A DNA stretch of 64,000 bases, taken from contig NZ_CP110128.1 in NCBI RefSeq assembly GCF_028471945.1, positions 3,026,501-3,090,500 on the forward strand. Reading direction: 5' to 3'. How positions within the stretch are numbered: the stretch's first letter is position 1; every line of letters starts with the position of its first letter. Of this stretch, positions 43,746 through 51,110 are shown in pieces. Both the position numbers and the translations under genes were made by a program. The notes under the pieces are model-generated. The model saw only the letters and a list, made by a program, of their open reading frames with translations, was not told the DNA's origin and did not search any database. Origin of the DNA: Pseudomonas sp. WJP1. Lineage in GTDB: Bacteria; Pseudomonadota; Gammaproteobacteria; Pseudomonadales; Pseudomonadaceae.

Positions 43746-44873
43746 ATGGCAGGACCACTGGCAGGTGTGAAAGTAGTCGAAATGAACGCGATCGGGCCCG
43801 CGCCTTTCGCCACCATGTTGCTGGCCGACATGGGGGCCGAAGTGATCCGTATCGACCGATTGGTGTCAGGCTTCCTCAACGGCGACGGCAGTGTGATCAG
43901 CCGGGGCCGACGCAGCCTGGCGATTGATCCGCGCAAGCCGGGTTCGGTCGACGTCCTGATGCAGTTGATCGAAGGCGCCGACGTGCTGATCGAAGGCTTT
44001 CGGCCGGGGGTCATGGAACGCCTGGGCCTGGGACCGGAACCGTGCCTGCAACGCAACCCGCGCCTGGTGTATGGGCGCATGACCGGTTGGGGCCAGACCG
44101 GCCCACTCGCCAGCGTTGCCGGCCACGATCTCAACTACCTCGCTATCACCGGCGCGCTGCATGCCATGGGCCATGCCGATCGCGAGCCGACACCGCCGCT
44201 GCATCTGGCGGGCGACATGGGCGGTGGTGCGATGTTCCTCGCCTTTGGCATCGTCAGTGCGCTGCTGGAGGCGCAAAAGTCCGGCAAGGGGCAGGTGGTG
44301 GACGCGGCAATCAGCGACGGCGCCGCGTTGCTCAGCACGATGTATTACGAGTTCAAGCAAAGCGGGGAGTGGCGGGGGCGTGGGGAAAACATCTTCGATG
44401 GCGGCGCGCCTTTTTATGGTTGCTACGCCTGCGCCGAGGGTGGCTTTGTCTCGATCGGTTCCATCGAACCGCAGTTCTATCGCCTGCTGATGCAGCTGTG
44501 CCAGATCGAAGACCCGGCGTTCGAGCGCCAGTGGGACCGCCGGCAGTGGCCGGCCCTGCGCAGCAAACTCGAGGCGATGTTCCTCACCCGCACCCGCGAT
44601 CAATGGTGCGAGCTGATGGACGGCACCGACGTCTGTTTCGCCCCTGTGCTGGATTTCAACGAGGCCCTCGAGCATCCGCACCATCAGGCCCGAAAGACCT
44701 TCATGCAGACCGACGGCGTGACGCATCCCGCACCGGCTCCACGGCTGAGCCGTACACCCGCAACCGCGGGAAGCGTGGTGAAGAATGGTGAACACACCCT
44801 CGACATTCTTCGCGAATTGGGGTTGGACGATGCCCGTATCGGCGCGCTGCGCGCGGCCGGAGCGATTGCCTGA
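43746..44873 (+). CDS. CaiB/BaiF-family CoA transferase, AMACR-like
   Basis: A 375-residue class III CoA-transferase-fold protein. It starts MAGPLAGVKVVEMNAIGPAPFATMLLADMGAEVI, typical of alpha-methylacyl-CoA racemase (AMACR) and relatives. It also has YGRMTGWGQTGPLA, the catalytic-region HDLNYLAITGAL and GDMGGGAMFLAFGI. The histidine of GHDLNY and the aspartate of GDMGG correspond to the AMACR acid/base pair, favouring a racemase over a CoA transferase. An AMACR turns (R)-2-methylacyl-CoA into the (S) form needed for beta-oxidation of branched chains. It is the first gene of a seven-gene operon. Confidence 0.8.
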   Translation: MAGPLAGVKVVEMNAIGPAPFATMLLADMGAEVIRIDRLVSGFLNGDGSVISRGRRSLAIDPRKPGSVDVLMQLIEGADVLIEGFRPGVMERLGLGPEPCLQRNPRLVYGRMTGWGQTGPLASVAGHDLNYLAITGALHAMGHADREPTPPLHLAGDMGGGAMFLAFGIVSALLEAQKSGKGQVVDAAISDGAALLSTMYYEFKQSGEWRGRGENIFDGGAPFYGCYACAEGGFVSIGSIEPQFYRLLMQLCQIEDPAFERQWDRRQWPALRSKLEAMFLTRTRDQWCELMDGTDVCFAPVLDFNEALEHPHHQARKTFMQTDGVTHPAPAPRLSRTPATAGSVVKNGEHTLDILRELGLDDARIGALRAAGAIA

Positions 44874-44964
44874 TAACGACAGCGCAGGAACCCCGAAACC
44901 CACCCCTCACCACTCCATGCGAGCGGGATACAGCCCCGGGGTGGGTACGCAACCATGACGCCAT

Positions 44965-44998
44965 GGAGCCGCAGGGTCGCGAGACGACCCAAGGCTCC
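44965..44998 (+). other. Strong intra-operon RNA hairpin
   Basis: GGAGCC-gca-GGGTCG-CGAGA-CGACCC-aa-GGCTCC forms a 12-bp stem with a small internal loop in the leader of the thiolase gene, 25 bases before its start. It has no T-run, so it is not a standard terminator. It may stabilise the downstream message or act as a processing site. A further inverted pair ACCCACCCC/GGGGTGGGT flanks 44899-44946. Confidence 0.5.
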
Positions 44999-45022
44999 GT
45001 CAATCAATTCGGGGAGAACGTG

Positions 45023-46210
45023 ATGTCACAGAAAACCTACATCGCTGGCGTCGGCATGATCCAGTTTGCCAAGCCAGGCGCCAGTGGCTCCTACGTCGAG
45101 ATGGGCGCACAGGCGGTACGCCAGGCCCTGCAGGATGCCGGGATCGGTTATGAGCTGGTGCAGCAGGCCTATGCAGGTTATGTCTATGGCGATTCCACCT
45201 GCGGTCAGTCGGCCTTGTACGAAGTCGGCATGACGGGAATTCCGGTGATCAACGTCAACAACAACTGCGCCAGTGGTTCGACCGCGTTGTACCTGGCGCG
45301 CCAGGCCGTGGAGAGCGGTGCTGTCGATTGCGCGCTGGCGTTCGGCTTCGAACAGATGCAGCCAGGTGCCCTGAAAAATTTCTGGACCGACCGTCCCCTG
45401 ACCATGGGCAAGGGCTTCGATGCCTCCGCCGCAGCTTTCCCGGAAGGCGTCGGCATGCCCGGCGCGCTGATGTTCTTCGGCGGTGCGGGCAAGGAGCACA
45501 TGGAAAAGTACGGCACCAAGATGCAAACCTTTGCCGCGATCCGCGCCAAGGCCAGCCGTCATGCCGCCAACAACCCGTTGGCGGTGTTCCGCAAGGTGGT
45601 CACCACTGAAGAAGTGATGGCCGACCAGGTGGTGTGGGAAGGGGTGATGACCCGCCTGATGGCGTGCCCACCGACCTGCGGTGGCGCGGCGGCGATCATC
45701 GTCTCCGAACGCTTTGCCAAGAAGCACGGTTTGCGCACCGACGTGACCATCCTCGCCCAGGCGCTGGCCACCGACAAACCGGACGCGTTCGAGCCACCAT
45801 CGATGATCAGCGTGGTCGGCGTGGGCATGACCCGCCAGGCCGCCAATGAAGTCTACGAAAAAGCCGGCGTCGGCCCGGAGGATATCCGCGTCTGCGAACT
45901 GCACGACTGCTTCGCCCACAACGAACTATTGACCTACGAAGGCCTGGGCTTCTGCCCGGTGGGCGGTGGCGAACAGTTCGTTATGGACGGCGACAACACC
46001 TACGGCGGCCAAGTGGTGATCAACCCGTCAGGCGGCCTGCTTTCCAAAGGCCACCCGCTGGGCGCCACGGGCCTGGCGCAGTGCTTTGAACTGACCCATC
46101 AACTGCGCGGGACCGCCGGCGCACGCCAGGTCGAAGGTTTGCAACATGCGTTGCAGCACAACCTCGGCTTGGGCGGCGCCGGTGTCGTGACGCTCTTCGG
46201 TCGCGGCTGA
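45023..46210 (+). CDS. SCPx-type thiolase / lipid-transfer protein
   Basis: A 395-residue thiolase of the sterol-carrier-protein-x group. It has the nucleophile region VNNNCASGSTALYLARQ, CELHDCFAHNELLTYEGLG and the C-terminal active-site motif NPSGGLLSKGHPLGATG. This subfamily cleaves 3-ketoacyl-CoAs of 2-methyl-branched chains and sterol side chains, as human SCPx does for pristanoyl and bile-acid precursors. ATG at 45023 follows GGGGAG; an upstream ATG at 44963 would run through a hairpin and is rejected. It catalyses the last step of the pathway encoded by this operon. Confidence 0.87.
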   Translation: MSQKTYIAGVGMIQFAKPGASGSYVEMGAQAVRQALQDAGIGYELVQQAYAGYVYGDSTCGQSALYEVGMTGIPVINVNNNCASGSTALYLARQAVESGAVDCALAFGFEQMQPGALKNFWTDRPLTMGKGFDASAAAFPEGVGMPGALMFFGGAGKEHMEKYGTKMQTFAAIRAKASRHAANNPLAVFRKVVTTEEVMADQVVWEGVMTRLMACPPTCGGAAAIIVSERFAKKHGLRTDVTILAQALATDKPDAFEPPSMISVVGVGMTRQAANEVYEKAGVGPEDIRVCELHDCFAHNELLTYEGLGFCPVGGGEQFVMDGDNTYGGQVVINPSGGLLSKGHPLGATGLAQCFELTHQLRGTAGARQVEGLQHALQHNLGLGGAGVVTLFGRG

Positions 46211-46275
46211 CCCAACCTTGGCTCGCGCACCTCGATGGGGCGCGATGACCTGATCACCCACAGGAATCAATTGAA

Positions 46276-46716
46276 ATGGCAGACAAGAGTCTGATCGGCC
46301 GTTCCCTTGGCGTCACCACCAGTGAAGTGGAAAAAGGTCGCCTGCGTTTTTTCGCCAAGGCCATTGGCGAGACTGACCCGGTCTATACCGACGAGGCAGC
46401 CGCAAAAGCCGCCGGCCATAAAGCGCTGCCGGTACCGCCGACGTTCCTGCTGTGCCTGGAAAGCGAAGGGCGCAACCCGCAGGCCATCGTCGAAGACATC
46501 ATGGGCTTTGATCTGGGCCGCATCCTCCACGCCGAGCAGGAGTTCAACTATCACCGCATGGCCTTTGCCGGTGACGTGCTGACGTTCGAAACCCGCATTG
46601 CCGACGTGTACGAGAAGAAGGGCGGGGCGCTGCAGTTCGTGGTGCAGGAAACCCGCGTGACCAACCAGGACGGCGAACACATTGCCGATCTTCGTTCTTC
46701 GCTCGTGCAGCGCTGA
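46276..46716 (+). CDS. MaoC-like hot-dog protein, HadA/HadC type (probably non-catalytic partner)
   Basis: A 146-residue hot-dog-fold protein with the FAS1-like/HadA signature FFAKAIGETDPVYTDEAAA and a VPPTFLLCL segment. The hydratase dyad (D-x4-H as in GDHNEIH of the next gene) is absent, since the equivalent region reads GETDPVYTD. By analogy with mycobacterial HadAB or ChsH1/ChsH2, it should pair with the following MaoC protein, which has the catalytic residues. The two genes are 10 bp apart. Confidence 0.8.
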   Translation: MADKSLIGRSLGVTTSEVEKGRLRFFAKAIGETDPVYTDEAAAKAAGHKALPVPPTFLLCLESEGRNPQAIVEDIMGFDLGRILHAEQEFNYHRMAFAGDVLTFETRIADVYEKKGGALQFVVQETRVTNQDGEHIADLRSSLVQR

Positions 46717-46726
46717 GGAATAACCC

Positions 46727-47161
46727 ATGACCCAACTCGCAAAAATCGCGCCCCAGTTCAGCGATGTCCAGGAAGGCGACGTAGTGCCGCTGATGAAGCT
46801 GCGTCCGATCAACCGCACGATGCTGGCGCTCTACGCCGGTGCGTCGGGCGATCACAACGAGATCCACATCGACATTGATTTTGCCCGCAAGGCGCGCGTA
46901 CCCGATGTGTTCGCCCACGGCATGCTCTCGGCCGCCTACCTCGGCCGCCTGCTGACCCATTGGGTGCCGCAACCGCAGATCCGCAAGCTGTCAGTGCGCT
47001 TCACCGGCATCACCCAGATCGGCCACATCCCGCACCTGACCGGGCGGGTGGCGCAGAAATTCGAAGCAGGCGGTGAGCGCCTCGTGCGTCTGGAAATCAA
47101 GTGCAGCAACCAGTACGGCGAAGACAAGCTGGTGGGAGAAGCGGTCGTGGCCTTGAACTGA
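46727..47161 (+). CDS. MaoC-like (R)-enoyl-CoA hydratase, catalytic partner
   Basis: A 144-residue hot-dog-fold hydratase with the active-site pattern YAGASGDHNEIHID (aspartate and histidine of the MaoC dyad) and FAHGMLSAAYLGR. It adds water to an enoyl-CoA giving the (R)-3-hydroxyacyl-CoA, the stereochemistry used by peroxisomal MFE2 rather than FadB. The preceding gene is its likely heterodimer partner and the following SDR its likely dehydrogenase. Start at 46727 with GAGGA upstream. Confidence 0.85.
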   Translation: MTQLAKIAPQFSDVQEGDVVPLMKLRPINRTMLALYAGASGDHNEIHIDIDFARKARVPDVFAHGMLSAAYLGRLLTHWVPQPQIRKLSVRFTGITQIGHIPHLTGRVAQKFEAGGERLVRLEIKCSNQYGEDKLVGEAVVALN

Positions 47162-47220
47162 ATTGCGAATTGAACCCCAGTCTGAACCCAGCAGACGATA
47201 ACAAAAAATACAGGTACCAA

Positions 47221-48054
47221 ATGATGAAAAAGCTTGAAGGAAAAGTAGCCCTGGTCACCGGCTCCGGCCGCGGTATCGGACGCAGCGTCGCCCTGAAACT
47301 CGCCGCCGATGGCGCCCGCGTAGTGGTCAACGACCTCGATGCCGGCCCGGCCGAAGAAGTGGTGGCGGAAATCCGCGAAGCCGGTGGCGAGGCGGTGGCC
47401 TGCGTCGGTAGCGTGACCGCTGTCGATTTCGCCGACCGCTTCATCAAGACCGCCGTCGACAACTACGGCGGCATCGACATCATCGTCAACAACGCCGGCT
47501 ACACCTGGGACAACGTCATCCAGAAAATGTCGGACGAACAGTGGTACGCAATCATCGATTGCCACCTGACCGCGCCGTTCCGCATCCTGCGCGCGGCCTA
47601 CCCGGTGATCAGCGCCGCCGCCAAGGCAGAAGCCGCCGAAGGCCGCGTGGTGCCGCGCAAGGTGGTGAACATTTCCTCCATCGCCGCTGCCGGCAACGCA
47701 GGGCAGGCCAACTACTCGACGGCCAAGGCCGGGATCCTGGGCATGACCAAGACCATGTCCAAGGAGTGGGGCCGTCACAAGGTCAACGTCAATGCCGTGG
47801 CCTACGGTCACATCGAAACCCGCATGACCCAGGCCCTGGCCGGCGACGCGAGCAAGACCGTGAACATCGAAGGTCGCGAGATCAAGGTCGGCATCCAGGC
47901 CGCGGCGATCGAAGCGGGCAAGATGATGTGCCCGCTGGGACGCCCGGGTACCCCGGATGAAGCGGCCGGCGCCGTGTATCTGTTCTGCATCCCGGAATCG
48001 GACTACGTGTCCGGCCAGGTCCTGGTCTGCGGCGGCGGCCTCGGCACTGTCTGA
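47221..48054 (+). CDS. SDR-family 3-hydroxyacyl-CoA dehydrogenase (FabG/MFE2-like)
   Basis: A 277-residue classical SDR with TGSGRGIG, NNAGYTWDN, SSIAAAGNAGQANYSTAK (catalytic Y and K) and the C-terminal VCGGG. Residues 190-235 carry an insertion relative to FabG (ALAGDASKTVNIEGREIKV). It follows the MaoC pair and so probably oxidises the (R)-3-hydroxyacyl-CoA they make. The two adjacent ATGs at 47221/47224 have only a weak ribosome site; the frame upstream overlaps the MaoC gene and is not used. Confidence 0.85.
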   Translation: MMKKLEGKVALVTGSGRGIGRSVALKLAADGARVVVNDLDAGPAEEVVAEIREAGGEAVACVGSVTAVDFADRFIKTAVDNYGGIDIIVNNAGYTWDNVIQKMSDEQWYAIIDCHLTAPFRILRAAYPVISAAAKAEAAEGRVVPRKVVNISSIAAAGNAGQANYSTAKAGILGMTKTMSKEWGRHKVNVNAVAYGHIETRMTQALAGDASKTVNIEGREIKVGIQAAAIEAGKMMCPLGRPGTPDEAAGAVYLFCIPESDYVSGQVLVCGGGLGTV

Positions 48055-48073
48055 TCCATTGAGGAGATTTGTC

Positions 48074-49225
48074 ATGCAACTGGAAAACTACACATCCCCA
48101 TGGATGGACGCGGACCTTGGCGCCTTCCGTGACAGCATTCGCCGCTTTGTCCGCGAACAGCTGCTCCCCCACGAAGACAAGTGGCGCGAGCAGCACCGCT
48201 CCGATCGTAGCGCCTGGCTGGCTTGCGGCGAGATGGGCATGATCCTGCCGGACATGCCGTCGCAGTACGGTGGCGCCGATGGCACCCCGGCGCACTACGC
48301 CGTGGCCATGGAAGAACTGACCTATGCCGGTGTGATGAGCATCGCCCTGAGCATCAACCACATTGTCGGGCACTACATCCTCGCCAGTGGTACCGAAGCG
48401 CAGAAGCAGCAGTGGCTGCCGAAAATCGCCTCCGGCGAGTGCATCACTTCCATCGCCATGACTGAGCCGGGCACCGGTTCCGACCTGCAAGGCGTGCGCA
48501 CCCGCGCGGTGAAAAAGGGTGACAAGTACGTCATCAGCGGCTCGAAGACCTTCATCAGCAACGGCCAGAACAGTGACATGGTGGTGGTCATCGCCAAGAC
48601 CGACCTGGAAGCCAAGGGCTCCAAGGGCATCTCGCTGTTTATCGTCGACACCAACACCAAGGGCTTCGTCCGTGGTCAGTGCCTGGACAAGATCGGCCTG
48701 CCGGGGCAAGACACCTCGGAAATGTTCTTCGACGAATGCGAAGTGCCGGCCGATTGCCTGCTGGGCGGCGTCGAGGGGCAGGGCTTCTATCAGTTGATGC
48801 AGCAATTGCCATACGAGCGAGCGGAAATCTCCATCCAGGCCGTTGCCGCGATGGAGCGCGCCCTGGCGCTGACCGTTGAATACACCAAGGAACGCAAGGC
48901 GTTCGGCAAGGCGATCCTGGACTTCCAGAACACCCGTTTTACCCTCGCGGACGTCAAGGCCACGGTCACCGCCGCGCGCACCTTCGGCGACCTGATCATC
49001 CAGCGCTGGGTTGATGGCACCCTCGATACCACCACGGCGTCGATGGGCAAGTTCTGGCTGACCGACCGCCAGGGCGAGGTCATGGACCGCTGCCTGCAAT
49101 TCTTCGGCGGCTTCGGCTACATGAACGAATACCCGATCGCCCGGATGTTCGCCGACGCCCGCGTGGCGCGTATCTACGGCGGTGCCAACGAAATCCAGCG
49201 TGAGCTGGTGGGGCGTTCGCTCTAA
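48074..49225 (+). CDS. Acyl-CoA dehydrogenase (standard length)
   Basis: A 383-residue ACAD with the FAD motif ITSIAMTEPGTGSDLQG, YVISGSKTFISNG, the C-terminal motif QFFGGFGYMNEYPIARMFADARV and IYGGANEIQRELVGRSL. The catalytic base is likely the glutamate of GGANEI. ATG at 48074 follows GAGGAG. It would introduce the first double bond for the operon's pathway. A REPIN begins three bases after the stop codon. Confidence 0.9.
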   Translation: MQLENYTSPWMDADLGAFRDSIRRFVREQLLPHEDKWREQHRSDRSAWLACGEMGMILPDMPSQYGGADGTPAHYAVAMEELTYAGVMSIALSINHIVGHYILASGTEAQKQQWLPKIASGECITSIAMTEPGTGSDLQGVRTRAVKKGDKYVISGSKTFISNGQNSDMVVVIAKTDLEAKGSKGISLFIVDTNTKGFVRGQCLDKIGLPGQDTSEMFFDECEVPADCLLGGVEGQGFYQLMQQLPYERAEISIQAVAAMERALALTVEYTKERKAFGKAILDFQNTRFTLADVKATVTAARTFGDLIIQRWVDGTLDTTTASMGKFWLTDRQGEVMDRCLQFFGGFGYMNEYPIARMFADARVARIYGGANEIQRELVGRSL

Positions 49226-49227
49226 AT

Positions 49228-49330
49228 TGTAGGAGCGAGCCTGCTCGCGATGGACTTCAGAACACCGCGTTGAATCAGTAAGTACGCGTATTCGTTAACG
49301 ACCATCGCGAGCAGGCTCGCTCCTACAGGA
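49228..49330. repeat. REPIN
   Basis: TGTAGGAGCGAGCCTGCTCGCGATGG and its inverted partner CCATCGCGAGCAGGCTCGCTCCTACA enclose about 50 bp. The stem may act as a transcript end or RNA stabiliser between the acyl-CoA dehydrogenase and the ligase. Confidence 0.9.
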
Positions 49331-49374
49331 GAGGCAACTGCTTTACTTATAACAACAAGATTCTGGAGGCTCAG

Positions 49375-50943
49375 ATGTACATCACCCAAGGATTGCACCG
49401 ACACATGCAGCAGCGCCCGGATGCAACCGCCATCCGCTATCAGGGCCGCAGCCTGTCATTTGCCGCGCTGGGCGAGCGGGTTGCCCGCCTGGCCGGTGCG
49501 TTGAAGAAGCTCGGTCTGGCGAGCGGTGATTGCGTCGCCATGCTGTCGCGCAACTCCCAGCGCTACATCGAGTACAGCCTCGGCGTACCTTGGGCCGACG
49601 GCGTGCTGAACCCGGTCAACACCCGCTGGAGCGTGGTGGAAATCGTCTACTCCTTGGACGATTCGAATTCGACCATCCTTATCGTCGATGACGCCTTCAG
49701 CACCATGGGCGCCATGATCGCGCGCCAGGCCAAGACCATTCGCCACGTGATCTATGCCGGCGATCAGGAAACACCCGAGGGCATGCTGTCCTACGAAGCC
49801 TTGCTGGCCGAGGCAGAGGCCGTCGACGATGTGCGTCGTAGTGGCGATGCCTTGCTGGGCATTTTCTACACCGGCGGCACCACCGGTTTCCCCAAGGGCG
49901 TCATGATCAGCCAGGACAACCTGGCATTCGCCGCGCTGGCCAGCCTGAGCAAAGGTTTTTACGGCAGCGAGTCGAAGTTTCTGCATGCGATGCCCATGTT
50001 CCATCTGGCTGATTTTGGCGGCATGTCCGCCATGCTCATCTGCGGTGGCACTCACGTGGTGCTACCGGCCTTCAGCGGTGAAGCTGCACTCGAACTGATC
50101 AGCCAGGAAGGCGTGACCGATGCCATGCTCGCGCCGACCATGATCCAGATGATGCTGGATGCGCGCGACGCCCAGCCGGCCTTGAGCGCGTTGGATCTGA
50201 GCTCGATCAAGAACATCATCTATGGCGCTTCACCGATTTCCCCCGCACTGCTGGACCGGGCTTGCGAGGCGTTTACCACTGCCCGGTTTTTCCAGGGTTA
50301 TGGCATGACCGAACTGACTACCGGCGGCACGATGCTCGATGCGCAGTATCACAGCCCCGAACACCAGGCCAGCGGCAAGATGTATTCGGCCGGCCGGGCG
50401 ATCAGCTGTGTCGAACTGCGAATCGTCGACAACGAGGGCCGCGAAGTGCCTCGCGGCACCGTCGGCGAGATCGTGGTGCGCGGCCCGAACGTGATGCTCG
50501 GCTACTGGAACAATCCCGCTGCCACGGCGCAAGTGCTCAAGGACGGCTGGATGCACACCGGTGACGGTGCCTATATGGATGAGGAAGGTTTCGTGTACAT
50601 CGTCGATCGTCTCAAGGACATGATCGTCAGTGGCGGGGAGAACATTTACTCCGCCGAAGTGGAAAATGCCCTTGCCAGCCATCCGGCCGTGGCGCAAAGC
50701 GCGGTCATCGGCATCCCCTGCGAAAAGTGGGGCGAGACGGTGCACGCGGTGATCGTGCTCAAGCCGCAAGCCGTGGCCACCGAGGAGGAAATCGTTGCCC
50801 ATTGCCGCGCGCGCATTGCCGGGTACAAATGCCCGCGCAGTGTCGAGTTCCGCCAGGCGATGCCATTGTCCACCGTGGGCAAAATCCTCAAGAACGAACT
50901 GCGCCAACCCTATTGGGCGAACCATGATCGCAACATCGCCTGA
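49375..50943 (+). CDS. Acyl-CoA synthetase (AMP-forming)
   Basis: A 522-residue adenylate-forming ligase. It has the P-loop YTGGTTGFPKG, the GYGMTE motif (FQGYGMTELTTGG), TGDGAYMDEEGF, the hinge VDRLKDMIVSGGENIYS and the catalytic C-terminal lysine in STVGKILKNELR. It activates a carboxylic acid to its CoA ester, presumably the entry step of the preceding beta-oxidation genes. ATG at 49375 follows CTGGAGG. The acid is not identifiable from sequence. Confidence 0.88.
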   Translation: MYITQGLHRHMQQRPDATAIRYQGRSLSFAALGERVARLAGALKKLGLASGDCVAMLSRNSQRYIEYSLGVPWADGVLNPVNTRWSVVEIVYSLDDSNSTILIVDDAFSTMGAMIARQAKTIRHVIYAGDQETPEGMLSYEALLAEAEAVDDVRRSGDALLGIFYTGGTTGFPKGVMISQDNLAFAALASLSKGFYGSESKFLHAMPMFHLADFGGMSAMLICGGTHVVLPAFSGEAALELISQEGVTDAMLAPTMIQMMLDARDAQPALSALDLSSIKNIIYGASPISPALLDRACEAFTTARFFQGYGMTELTTGGTMLDAQYHSPEHQASGKMYSAGRAISCVELRIVDNEGREVPRGTVGEIVVRGPNVMLGYWNNPAATAQVLKDGWMHTGDGAYMDEEGFVYIVDRLKDMIVSGGENIYSAEVENALASHPAVAQSAVIGIPCEKWGETVHAVIVLKPQAVATEEEIVAHCRARIAGYKCPRSVEFRQAMPLSTVGKILKNELRQPYWANHDRNIA

Positions 50944-51110
50944 ACCCCCGTTCAAGCCCACGTCAGCCAAACTCATTCGTTTGAGCGATGGGTGAGGGAC
51001 CTCATTGTGGCTAGGCTCTGACGCGTTGCCTGCCATCGGTGGCAACGCTCATTGCAATCACCGTCCTGGGCCCATTGCGTGCTCAGTACCGCCGGACCGA
51101 GCACGCTCCC

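Noticed and set aside
46936..49099. Long minus-strand frames (46936-48075, 47882-49099) opposite the MaoC, SDR and acyl-CoA dehydrogenase genes
   Set aside because: They mirror well-conserved enzymes on the plus strand and show only D/H/G-rich shadow sequence.
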